NCBI GenBank assembly: GCA_002344565.1
Contig: DDTZ01000041.1
Location: 14,327 to 35,582 of the forward strand
From: Bdellovibrionaceae bacterium UBA2351
Lineage (GTDB): Bacteria; Bdellovibrionota; Bdellovibrionia; Bdellovibrionales; Bdellovibrionaceae
DNA: 21,256 nt
Reading direction: 5' to 3'
Numbering within the stretch: the first letter of the stretch is position 1; every line of letters starts with the position of its first letter. Shown here piece after piece: positions 1 to 6,919 of this stretch. Made by a program: the position numbers and the translations under genes. The notes under the pieces are model-generated. The model was not told the origin of the DNA and searched no databases. It saw nothing but the letters and a program-made list of their open reading frames with translations.

Positions 1-841
1 TTAACTGGCACGCACCATAACCAGTGCCTTGAGCATTACACGTTTTTTCTCCACTGCCGTTGTTTTCGGAACAACTATACTTTTGATTTGGATTACACAA
101 ATTCGCAACGCAGGTGCCATTTTGCAAGTTGTAACCAGAGTTACATGCACTTAATTGGCAGGCACCAAAACCTGTCCCCGTCGAGTTACATGTTTTTGTA
201 CCGGAACCATTACCTTCCGAACACGACGTCATCGAGTTAGGTGTACACACATTGGCAACACACGTCCCGTTCTGCAAATTATAGCCTGAGTTACATGACG
301 ACAACACACACGCCCCATAACCTGTTCCTTGCGCGCTGCAGACCTTATTTCCAGAACCATTCCCAAATACGCACGCCATATTTGAATTTGGCGTGCACAG
401 GTTGGCAACGCACGCGCCGTTTTGCATATTAAAACCAGCATCACAGGCATTGATCACACACGCTCCAAAACCCGTTCCGCTAGAATTACATGTTTTAGAA
501 CCCGTTCCATTTGCGCTAGCACACGATGCGGTCGAGCCCGGCTGACACGTGCGCGGAACACACTGTTTATCAATTAATTGAAAACCAGAATTACAACTTT
601 CTAATTCACAGGCTAAAGCCTGACCATCGGCCGAGCAAAATTGAATACCGTGTCCATTTCTTTCGCTGCACGCTTGCGATTGACTCGGACTACATGGAGG
701 AACCACAGACGCAATGCTATTTAACCCTTCTTCTTGTTTTTTTAATGTTAGCTCGCCAGGTTGGGAGCAGTTTTGGAAGGCAAAAAGACCTATCGAGATA
801 AGAACAAAAATTTTAGCAATAGCTAACACTGAATTTTTCAT
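1..841 (-). CDS. Cysteine-rich repeat lipoprotein, C-terminus beyond the window
   Basis: Open frame of 280 codons from the ATG at 839-841 to the left edge with no stop, so the gene is partial. A purine-rich ribosome-binding site (AGGGGAA) lies 3-4 nt before the ATG. Residues 1-24 form a lipoprotein-type signal peptide (positive N-region, hydrophobic core) ending in FAFQNC, with Cys25 the likely lipidated residue. Asn at -1 departs from the usual [GAS]C lipobox, but from memory FQNC is common in Bdellovibrio lipoproteins. From Cys50 onward the protein is made of about 50-residue units, each with six cysteines and the recurring pieces GNGSG, GTG[YF]GAC, CNSGYNLQNG and CVAN. The first unit (50-98) is degenerate, units at 99-148, 149-198 and 199-248 are complete, and a fifth runs off the edge. 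Three disulfides per unit would suit an extracytoplasmic, surface-anchored rod or adhesin. That function is inference, and I recognise no named domain. Confidence 0.85.
   Translation of the reverse strand, partial: MKNSVLAIAKIFVLISIGLFAFQNCSQPGELTLKKQEEGLNSIASVVPPCSPSQSQACSERNGHGIQFCSADGQALACELESCNSGFQLIDKQCVPRTCQPGSTASCASANGTGSKTCNSSGTGFGACVINACDAGFNMQNGACVANLCTPNSNMACVFGNGSGNKVCSAQGTGYGACVLSSCNSGYNLQNGTCVANVCTPNSMTSCSEGNGSGTKTCNSTGTGFGACQLSACNSGYNLQNGTCVANLCNPNQKYSCSENNGSGEKTCNAQGTGYGACQL
2..694 (-). repeat. Tandem 150-nt coding repeat, 4.6 units
   Basis: Unit boundaries on the minus strand are approximately 694-548 (degenerate, 147 nt), 547-398, 397-248, 247-98, and 97-2 (cut by the edge). 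Each full unit is exactly 150 nt, or 50 codons. The residues NSGYNLQNGTCVAN are identical in units 3 and 4, yet 10 of those 14 codons differ at synonymous positions. The duplication is therefore old and its protein sequence is under purifying selection. It is not a recent slippage product. Confidence 0.85.
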
Positions 842-860
842 CTATTCCCCTAGTCGTTTT

Positions 861-888
861 TTATCGGAAAATCGAATATTTGACTAAA
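861..888 (-). promoter_or_regulatory. Possible sigma-28 (FliA)-like promoter of the repeat lipoprotein
   Basis: Reading the minus strand, TCCGATAA (868-861) differs by one base from the classical flagellar -10 element GCCGATAA. TTTAGTCA lies 12 nt upstream (888-881), a weak match to the -35 element TAAAGTTT (4 of 8, with a spacer one nt longer than usual). It sits 20 nt before the lipoprotein start, in the only intergenic gap upstream of that gene. The -10 match is seen in the sequence; sigma-28 use is inference. A vegetative promoter in the same AT-rich stretch is an alternative. Confidence 0.3.
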
Positions 889-930
889 GGGGACCGAAAC
901 AGTTTCTCGTTATGAGACGCGGGTAATGGC

Positions 931-1248
931 CTACTTTTTTTTACTTCCGCCTAAACAGTCAGGACTATCATAACCACCCTGCTGTTTTTCTCTTTCCCAT
1001 TCCAGGACGGTATAAGCGCGAATAGATAGAGCATGTAGACCCGTTTTAAACTCTTCGCCTAGAGCCCCATAAATTTTCTGGTGACGTTGAATTTTCGAAG
1101 TTCCTTCAAACTGTTCGGATACGACCACTACTTTGAAGTGACTTTCCGAACCTTCGGGAACACTATGGTTCCCCGATTCATCTTCGATATGTAAAAATGT
1201 AGGTGTTAGTTCTTTGGTTAGCTTATCTTTTAATCTTTGATTTCGCAT
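931..1248 (-). CDS. bolA: BolA family protein
   Basis: A 105-residue protein that covers the BolA/YrbA fold end to end. It shows the conserved run GSESHFKV (33-40) with V-P-x-GSESH before it, the central RHQKIY (55-60) and the HALSIRAYT helix (72-80). BolA proteins partner monothiol glutaredoxins in Fe-S/iron handling and, in E. coli, act as stress and morphology regulators. The C-terminus adds about 15 residues ending in GGSKKK and carries one Cys (98). The start overlaps the end of the upstream gene by 26 nt and has only a weak AGAG ribosome site, which fits translational coupling as the last gene of a three-gene operon with the ParA-like ATPase. No convincing intrinsic terminator follows it. 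Confidence 0.93.
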   Translation of the reverse strand: MRNQRLKDKLTKELTPTFLHIEDESGNHSVPEGSESHFKVVVVSEQFEGTSKIQRHQKIYGALGEEFKTGLHALSIRAYTVLEWEREKQQGGYDSPDCLGGSKKK

Positions 1249-1771
1249 ACTCTAAACCGATTTTAGCCAGAGCAACTGGAGTAGAATTTAAAGCCTTTTT
1301 TTCAACGTCCTTTGCTTTCGTCAAAACCTTGGCGACTAAAATTTGCGCTAAAGGATGCCCAACTGGCAATGATTCAAACGTGCCATCATTTACCCAATCG
1401 CCAGCTACGCGTTCCGCTAAATCAAATGCTTTGGGGGCTTTGGCTTTAAGTAAGAAACTACCCGGAAAATTTAATTCAAACTTTTCAGGTTCAGAAAACG
1501 ACTGAAACGATTCTGGATTCGTATCTGCGTGATCACTATTAGAATCACCCGCGACGCTAGCCGATTCGTCCATAGAATCACTTTTAGTTTCGATAGCATC
1601 GGCATCGAGTTGACTCGGACGACGCTTAGAAGAGGCTTTAACCTCGGTGTCTACGACAACGTGATCTATTTCGTCTTCGTGCTCGGCTTCATCGGCATGA
1701 AGACGCTCATTACCATGCGCTGGTTTTTTTTTCTTTTTCTTTTTATTTTCGTGATCTTTTATAGATGGCAT
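1223..1771 (-). CDS. Unknown protein with lysine tract and acidic linker
   Basis: 182 residues, not assigned to a family. Residues 9-17 include seven consecutive lysines. Residues 22-95 are rich in Asp, Glu and Ser and look disordered. Residues 95-182 look like a folded helical domain with conserved-looking hydrophobics (FDLAERVAGDWV, HPLAQILVAKVL) and a basic C-terminus ending KSKIKR. The start is supported by AAGGA 7 nt upstream. It overlaps the stop of the ParA-like gene by 13 nt upstream and the bolA start by 26 nt downstream, so it belongs to the same operon. As the direct neighbour of a ParA-like ATPase it may be its partner or adaptor (the place ParB usually takes), but no ParB motif is visible. 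The lysine tract is encoded partly by nine consecutive A residues. Confidence 0.85.
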   Translation of the reverse strand: MPSIKDHENKKKKKKKPAHGNERLHADEAEHEDEIDHVVVDTEVKASSKRRPSQLDADAIETKSDSMDESASVAGDSNSDHADTNPESFQSFSEPEKFELNFPGSFLLKAKAPKAFDLAERVAGDWVNDGTFESLPVGHPLAQILVAKVLTKAKDVEKKALNSTPVALAKIGLEYAKSKIKR

Positions 1772-2733
1772 AGGTTATCCTTTTCTAAATTCAGCAACTC
1801 CATAGTCACTAAGTGATAATCCTCTTTCGCCGACGATTTGGTCGAATAGATAGACTTAGATGTTGCCAATGTATTTTTAGCGTCTGACGAGACGCGAATA
1901 TAGCTCTTAAGTAAAATATCGGGGTATTTTTCAATAAATGCATCTAAATACTCACCGCTCATTTTCTCACGTGCATCATATTTCGTAAAAAGCACTTTAA
2001 TATCAGCTCCGATCTTGAAATCCTTTTTGATGTCCTGCAGCTCTTGGTAGTTTTTTTCAAACCCAAGAATCGAGAACTTATCCGGATTCACCGGAAGCAC
2101 CACTAGGTCGCTAGCTACTGTCACCGCTGTATTGGTCGCCGACAGGGCCGGAGCAGTATCTATGATGATTAAATCATAGTTAAGCCTAATTTGGTCCAAT
2201 TGATTTTTCACAGATTCCGACCAATTTCTGTTGGAATTAATTAAAGCACGCTCAAGTACCGAGTTATTTAAGTTTGACGGAATTAAGTCGATATTTGAGT
2301 TAATCGTTTTAATTGCTGACTCGATGGATACTTTCTTTTCGAAAATATCCAGCCACACTGGAGAATTTTCATCTAAGTGTCCCAGCGCAAAGGTTAAATT
2401 CGCCTGTTGGTCTAAATCCACAAATAATACTTTTGCACCTAACATCGACGCTCTTAAACCTATATTCAATGCCGACGTGGTTTTTGCCACTCCTCCCTTT
2501 AACATTTGAAAAGAAACTACTTTTTTGGGATATTTAAATCCGCGCTTGCTGAGATACTCACGAACAAGTTCAGCCGGCAAATAGCTTAGATTTTGATGAA
2601 TTCCAAAGTGCTCAGAGAAATCGGCTTTGAGTTCCGGTAAGGTTATTCCTACAACGTCTGCTAGATCAATCGCTGACAAGCATACTGCTGACTTAGATGT
2701 TAAACTCTGACTCTCTTCAATCATTCGAATCAT
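1759..2733 (-). CDS. ParA/MinD-like partitioning ATPase with N-terminal helical domain
   Basis: 324 residues. Residues 15-70 form a helical N-terminal region resembling the MerR/HTH-like domains in front of some ParA proteins. The deviant Walker A follows as KGGVAKTT (79-86), with signature Lys79, P-loop Lys84, and Ala83 where Gly is usual. The A' motif is FVDLDQQAN (104-112), and Walker B is LIIIDTAPA (188-196) with Asp192. These define the ParA/MinD P-loop class, which segregates DNA or positions protein cargo by dimerising on ATP. The start is fixed by a strong GGAGGG ribosome site 6 nt before the ATG at 2733; the second Met (2724) is less well placed. No ParB follows. The next genes are an unknown lysine-rich protein and bolA, both overlapping, so an orphan ParA positioning a non-chromosomal cargo is as likely as chromosome segregation. 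Confidence 0.92.
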   Translation of the reverse strand: MIRMIEESQSLTSKSAVCLSAIDLADVVGITLPELKADFSEHFGIHQNLSYLPAELVREYLSKRGFKYPKKVVSFQMLKGGVAKTTSALNIGLRASMLGAKVLFVDLDQQANLTFALGHLDENSPVWLDIFEKKVSIESAIKTINSNIDLIPSNLNNSVLERALINSNRNWSESVKNQLDQIRLNYDLIIIDTAPALSATNTAVTVASDLVVLPVNPDKFSILGFEKNYQELQDIKKDFKIGADIKVLFTKYDAREKMSGEYLDAFIEKYPDILLKSYIRVSSDAKNTLATSKSIYSTKSSAKEDYHLVTMELLNLEKDNLCHL

Positions 2734-2747
2734 AGAATCCCTCCGTA

Positions 2748-2759
2748 GTTATATATAAC
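2748..2759. promoter_or_regulatory. 12-bp perfect palindrome at the promoter, possible operator
   Basis: GTTATATATAAC is its own reverse complement. It overlaps the last three bases of the proposed -10 and covers the expected transcription start. ParA-family proteins with N-terminal DNA-binding domains commonly repress their own operons, so an autoregulatory site is plausible. A short AT-rich palindrome could also arise by chance. Confidence 0.3.
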
Positions 2760-2785
2760 ATAGGAAGGATACCTCTAAAGGTCAA
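2757..2785 (-). promoter_or_regulatory. Vegetative-type promoter of the parA-bolA operon
   Basis: On the minus strand TTGACC (2785-2780; 5 of 6 to the sigma-70 -35 consensus) is separated by exactly 17 nt from TATGTT (2762-2757; 4 of 6). A start near 2750 would leave a leader of about 17 nt carrying the GGAGGG ribosome site. The -35 overlaps the stop codon of the upstream hydrolase gene. Confidence 0.55.
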
Positions 2786-4422
2786 ATTTTAATAAAGACG
2801 CCGTCCGCTTCTTTTTCAATTCTGAATTTCGTTTGGATTAAACGCTTGATGTAGTTACGAATGACTTCAATATCGTACCCTATAAAGTGCTCATCTAAGT
2901 ACAAATCTCGCAAAGGAATTTCAACGTGCGCACTTTTAACGAGTGACTCTCCATGGAAGTAAACTAATAGCTCTACCGATTTAGTGTCGATCTTTGAAAC
3001 TTCGACCGAACGAATTTCTAAATCGCCCGAAATCAAATCGTGAGCGGGAGGATGTGACTTAGTGATATTCAGGCGATACTTACGATTAGCTTCATTCGCC
3101 ACGACTTCATTTGATCCAATCATTCCTGAAAACAAAGTATCTAAGAATTTCCATTGATAGGCATAAGCCATCGAGCAATGAAATCCTTCGTCAAACATGT
3201 AGAAGAAGGTATTATCGTGCCGCTTAGCCGCCAATTTTTCGTAGTTATCACTTGGAAAAACAATGGGATCCGTCTTTGTAGCAACAACATATAAATTGTC
3301 GGGCAATCGAGTTTGCTCGTTGAAAAATTGATAGTCTTTAACAAAGTCACCGCTATAAAACTCTTTCGGCAAATAACGTTGCCATTCGGAATGTATCTTG
3401 TAATTCAATTCAAACCAATTCCAAGCCCCATTAACCCATCTTGGCTTTAGTGAAATCAGAGACTCCCAAAAGGACGCTAGTTTAAAATCTCTTTTGCCTT
3501 CAATGTCTTGAAAACGGCGACTACTCCAAAAATCAATCATAAATGGACGAAATCCGCTTTGCATTTGTTTTTCAAATGAAGCTTTCAAGTCGACGACAGG
3601 GCAAAATAAAATTGTTTTATCAAAATATCGATGCGTTTCTTTCTGATTTATCAGACTTGCCAGAAGGACTCCATTTGCTCCCAAGCTAATTCCCATCATG
3701 TGAATTCGCCCTACCAAGCGCGAAATCTTAGGATGTTTTCTAATTTGGTCGATGACATACAAATTCTCAAACGCTTCTTTAGGACCGCCAATTGTCACAC
3801 TTTCATTGTTGGCTAAATGGTCGCCACTGGTCGAATTTTCGATCACTAAAATGTGATAGTCATTAAGCTCAGTTAACATGAACAGCAAATAACGTTCAGC
3901 AATTAGTTCATCTACATTGGCATAAATACCGGGGCGAATAATAATCAAATCCCGTTTTTCTTCTGATCGCATACCCCACAATGCTCGCGTTTTTAAACCA
4001 TTCGGAAAATTGAGATATGAATACTTAAAAAAAGGATGATGGTGAAAGGAACCTCTTTGAGAAATAACTTTAAGCGTATTCATCACATTATTCTTCGAGT
4101 ACGCGGGTTCACATTGATGAACAAAGTCATCCAGTATGGCTGTTTTGGAACCTAATGGAGCCACAGAGCCAAGATTAGCTTTCAATTCAGCAAAAGAACA
4201 TTCGTTTTTCTTGTCCCACACCGTACCGGGATTCCACCCCAATAGCCCCTCTAGCATTCTTCGAAAGAACTTTGGATACCGTGATTTAACATTTGGATTG
4301 TCTTGATAAACCATTTCCATCTGGACAAAATCACTATTGAACGATTGCCAAAACTCAGATTCGTGCGCCCGTGCGGACGACAACCAAAATAGTAGAATAA
4401 GAGTTAAAATTTTTCTCGTCAT
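2782..4422 (-). CDS. Exported alpha/beta-hydrolase
   Basis: 546 residues from the ATG at 4422. The stop of the helicase gene is one nt away (TAG-T-ATG), a layout typical of translational coupling, and this Met leaves a normal signal peptide (MTRK, hydrophobic core, cleavage after SSARA). An in-frame ATG at 4440 adds six residues but overlaps the helicase; neither start has a good ribosome site. The mature protein has an alpha/beta-hydrolase core: a strand LIIIRPGIY with an oxyanion-type turn, the nucleophile elbow GISLG (Ser246), an acid Asp385 in ATKTDPIVF, and His415 in DEGFHCSMAY. The order Ser-Asp-His and the spacing fit a serine esterase, lipase or peptidase acting in the periplasm or outside the cell. 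Long N- and C-terminal extensions around the core are unassigned. The substrate cannot be read from the sequence. Confidence 0.85.
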   Translation of the reverse strand: MTRKILTLILLFWLSSARAHESEFWQSFNSDFVQMEMVYQDNPNVKSRYPKFFRRMLEGLLGWNPGTVWDKKNECSFAELKANLGSVAPLGSKTAILDDFVHQCEPAYSKNNVMNTLKVISQRGSFHHHPFFKYSYLNFPNGLKTRALWGMRSEEKRDLIIIRPGIYANVDELIAERYLLFMLTELNDYHILVIENSTSGDHLANNESVTIGGPKEAFENLYVIDQIRKHPKISRLVGRIHMMGISLGANGVLLASLINQKETHRYFDKTILFCPVVDLKASFEKQMQSGFRPFMIDFWSSRRFQDIEGKRDFKLASFWESLISLKPRWVNGAWNWFELNYKIHSEWQRYLPKEFYSGDFVKDYQFFNEQTRLPDNLYVVATKTDPIVFPSDNYEKLAAKRHDNTFFYMFDEGFHCSMAYAYQWKFLDTLFSGMIGSNEVVANEANRKYRLNITKSHPPAHDLISGDLEIRSVEVSKIDTKSVELLVYFHGESLVKSAHVEIPLRDLYLDEHFIGYDIEVIRNYIKRLIQTKFRIEKEADGVFIKI

Positions 4423-4423
4423 A

Positions 4424-6418
4424 CTATAACTTTTTTGCATCGAGAGATTTTAAAAAATCAGACACCAGCTGGGTTCGCTTTTCACCCGACACAGGACGAA
4501 CTCCGCGTGGATAAATTTTATATAATTCTGGGTTTGCATCTAACAAAAACCTCGACATTGCTACTTTCCTAAACGCCCCGTTCTTTTTTCGTTCCAAACA
4601 CTTTGTCATTAGCAAATACTCTTGAGCACGAGTAATTCCAACATAAAACAAACGGCGTTCCTCATCGACATCTTGGCCCAGATTTTTGTGTGGCAAAAGA
4701 TCTTCTTCAATCCCACATAACATCACGACCGGAAACTCTAAGCCTTTGGACGCATGCAAAGTCATCAATTGAACTTTGTTTTCTTCTTCATCGCCAGATA
4801 ACATTTCATCACGTAACATCAAACGATCTAAAAATTCTTTTAGCATAAATAAATTCATGCCGTTTTTCTCTAAGAATGAAAACAAGATACGGGCAAAGAT
4901 TTCGACCAAGCCCCATTTGCGTTCACCCACAGATGCATCGTCAGATAAACTGTAAACATACTCACGATATCCCATTTCCCGGAACGCCTCTAAAAAAGAC
5001 GTTTCATTTGCTCCTGGGGAAACCATCTTCTTAGGCAATTCAGAAAGAAAATAAAACAAGCCGTCAATACCCTCGCCGGCCTTAGCAATGATATCTTGCT
5101 CACGCCACAGCCTGCATGACTCTGCAAAAGTGATCCCTTTTGTTTTGGCGTATTCGTTTAATTTTTCAATGGTCGTTTCACCGATTCCACGCGGGGGAAC
5201 ATTGATGATACGTTTTAACGTGACATCCTTACTTTGAATCGCTTGACGAATAAATGCGACAAGATCCTTAACTTCTTTGCGTTCAAATAAGGATGACCCA
5301 CCAGTAATGGTGTACTCGATGCGATTTTTCTTTAAAGCACTTTCAAGCCAAGCGCCTTGAGAGTTCGAACGATAAAGAATCGCGATGTCTTTTGGCTTGT
5401 AGCCTTCTTTAATAAAATTTAGAATCTCTGAGGCAATGAATTCACTTTCAGCCTCCTCATTTTCTAAAATAAATAGTTCAGGGATGTGATCTTTAACCTT
5501 TTTACTTTCTGATTTCAGAACTTTACCGTGACGCGATTTGTTTTTACTAATGACGTCATTTGCGAAATGTAGAATTGAAGAAATAGAACGATAGTTGCGC
5601 TCTAACTTTATCACTTCACAGTTCTTATGTTCCTTTGGAAAATTTAATATATTTTGAACTTCGGCTCCGCGCCAGCCATAAATCGACTGATCGTCATCGC
5701 CAACAACAGATAAATTATCATGAGGCCCAATCAAATGGTTAATTAACTTCATTTGCGTCGCGTTCGTGTCCTGGAACTCATCCACCATAATCTGCGTGTA
5801 CTGCGCTTGCACTTCGGCTTTGATATCTGGAAACTTGTTAAACAGCTCCAACGGTTTCAAAAGTAAACTCTCAAAATCCACAACGCTCAAAAGGTTTAAT
5901 CGCTTTTCATATTTAGGCGCCAAAATCTCTGCCATCTGATGATACTCGTCATCAATGGTCGAATTATGTTTTTTGTTTCGAATATTTTGAATCAAATTAT
6001 ACAGATGCTCAAGATCATATTTATCACGCCCAACAACTTTAATTTCCTTGAGCATTTCTTTCAAAATCGCAAAGGAATCGGACGTATCAATGATCCCGAA
6101 ATTTTCATCAAGCTCTAGCTCTTTATGATATTTTTTAATTAGCTGCAGGCCAAATGAGTGAAACGTACCTGCCGAGATTTTTTTTGCCGACTTACCAATC
6201 TTCACCGATACGCGATGTTTTAATTCACGTGCAGCTTTGTTAGTGAAGGTTAAAACCAAGATCTGTTCGGCTTTAGCTACGCCTTCGGCAATCATACGCC
6301 CAGTGCGTGACACTAAAACGGTGGTTTTTCCTGAGCCTGCACCCGCCAAAATTAAAAGCGGCCCATAGTTATGGGCCACAGCTCTTTGTTGCTCGGGATT
6401 AAGTCCGGAGTACCACAT
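4424..6418 (-). CDS. UvrD/Rep/PcrA-type superfamily 1 DNA helicase
   Basis: 664 residues with the full SF1A motif set. There is a Q-motif LNPEQQRAV, Walker A AGAGSGKTT (25-33), motif Ia LTFTNKAARE, motif II VDEFQDT (212-218), motif III GDDDQSIYGWRGA (240-252), and motif IV LERNYRS. Motif V is TLHASKGLEFPVV and motif VI is RRLFYVGITRAQ. It would unwind DNA 3'-to-5' in repair or replication restart. The length is close to Rep (about 670) and shorter than PcrA/UvrD, and the C-terminus ends soon after motif VI and lacks the Tudor-like tail of PcrA/UvrD. A similar Tudor-like segment sits on the small protein encoded 8 nt upstream. There is no clear ribosome site, so coupling to that upstream gene is likely. 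Whether it is the Rep, PcrA or UvrD orthologue cannot be settled here. Confidence 0.95.
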   Translation of the reverse strand: MWYSGLNPEQQRAVAHNYGPLLILAGAGSGKTTVLVSRTGRMIAEGVAKAEQILVLTFTNKAARELKHRVSVKIGKSAKKISAGTFHSFGLQLIKKYHKELELDENFGIIDTSDSFAILKEMLKEIKVVGRDKYDLEHLYNLIQNIRNKKHNSTIDDEYHQMAEILAPKYEKRLNLLSVVDFESLLLKPLELFNKFPDIKAEVQAQYTQIMVDEFQDTNATQMKLINHLIGPHDNLSVVGDDDQSIYGWRGAEVQNILNFPKEHKNCEVIKLERNYRSISSILHFANDVISKNKSRHGKVLKSESKKVKDHIPELFILENEEAESEFIASEILNFIKEGYKPKDIAILYRSNSQGAWLESALKKNRIEYTITGGSSLFERKEVKDLVAFIRQAIQSKDVTLKRIINVPPRGIGETTIEKLNEYAKTKGITFAESCRLWREQDIIAKAGEGIDGLFYFLSELPKKMVSPGANETSFLEAFREMGYREYVYSLSDDASVGERKWGLVEIFARILFSFLEKNGMNLFMLKEFLDRLMLRDEMLSGDEEENKVQLMTLHASKGLEFPVVMLCGIEEDLLPHKNLGQDVDEERRLFYVGITRAQEYLLMTKCLERKKNGAFRKVAMSRFLLDANPELYKIYPRGVRPVSGEKRTQLVSDFLKSLDAKKL

Positions 6419-6426
6419 GAAAAATT

Positions 6427-6864
6427 TTAAGTACGATTGTGAATAAGAAGTTTTACTTCGTCAGAAAAAACCACTTCGATTTTATCCGGCTGAACCGCAC
6501 GAACGACACCAATACCAAATTTAGGATGGTTAATTTTGTTAGCGATTTCAAACTTAGCTTTTAAGCTGTACGGTTTTTCTTCCATCGCAGATAATGAGTT
6601 CAAAAGGTCGTTATATTCAGTTTGATGATTTGATTTACGCTGATTCGCGCTTGGTGCTCGAGCGGCGCGGGCTTTGGCCATAGCCTCTTTTCTAGCACTT
6701 GGTAATTTGTATGCTTTTTTTGAATGACAAACTTCACATTCAATTTTAGCCGTCGTCGCACTCGTGTGCGCAAGGACTTTGTGATAACGATCTACATCGC
6801 ACTTTTTGCAAAATGTGTGAAATGATTTCGCTACCGCGGGCAATTCTGTCAGCTCTTCAGCCAT
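6427..6864 (-). CDS. Small zinc-ribbon protein with C-terminal Tudor/CarD-like domain
   Basis: 145 residues from the ATG at 6864, chosen because AGGAG lies 5 nt upstream. The earlier in-frame ATG at 6888 lies inside an inverted repeat and has no ribosome site. Residues 19-22 (CKKC) and 43-46 (CEVC) form a four-cysteine zinc-binding ribbon. Residues 55-85 are a basic Ala/Arg/Lys linker. Residues 104-145 carry the pattern KINHPKFGIGVVRAV...IEVVFSDEVKLL, which matches the small beta-barrel (Tudor/CarD-like) found at the C-terminus of PcrA/UvrD and in RNA-polymerase-binding proteins. The helicase gene follows 8 nt downstream. Inference: a protein that links the helicase to RNA polymerase or nucleic acid. 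It may instead be an independent transcription-associated factor. Confidence 0.8.
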   Translation of the reverse strand: MAEELTELPAVAKSFHTFCKKCDVDRYHKVLAHTSATTAKIECEVCHSKKAYKLPSARKEAMAKARAARAPSANQRKSNHQTEYNDLLNSLSAMEEKPYSLKAKFEIANKINHPKFGIGVVRAVQPDKIEVVFSDEVKLLIHNRT

Positions 6865-6877
6865 TCTATCTCCTAAG

Positions 6878-6900
6878 ATTAAAACCATTCTGGTTTTAAT
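6878..6900. repeat. Perfect inverted repeat, 10-bp arms, 3-nt loop
   Basis: ATTAAAACCA, a TTC spacer, then TGGTTTTAAT. It lies between the 303-residue gene (stop at 6920) and the ribosome site of the zinc-ribbon gene (6871-6875). No T-run follows on the minus strand, so it is not a normal intrinsic terminator. It could be a leader hairpin acting on translation or mRNA processing, or a protein-binding site. Confidence 0.55.
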
Positions 6901-6919
6901 GTGTTTATCATTTACTTTT

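Noticed and set aside
526..801. Plus-strand 91-residue frame
   Set aside because: It lies antisense to the repeat lipoprotein, whose cysteine pattern and signal peptide clearly mark the coding strand.
901..930. Small inverted repeat after bolA as a terminator
   Set aside because: The stem is only 4-5 bp with a bulge and no T-run follows on the minus strand.
1529..1816. A hydrophobic-looking plus-strand frame with runs of Phe
   Set aside because: It is the antisense shadow of the lysine-rich gene; Lys codons read as Phe on the other strand.
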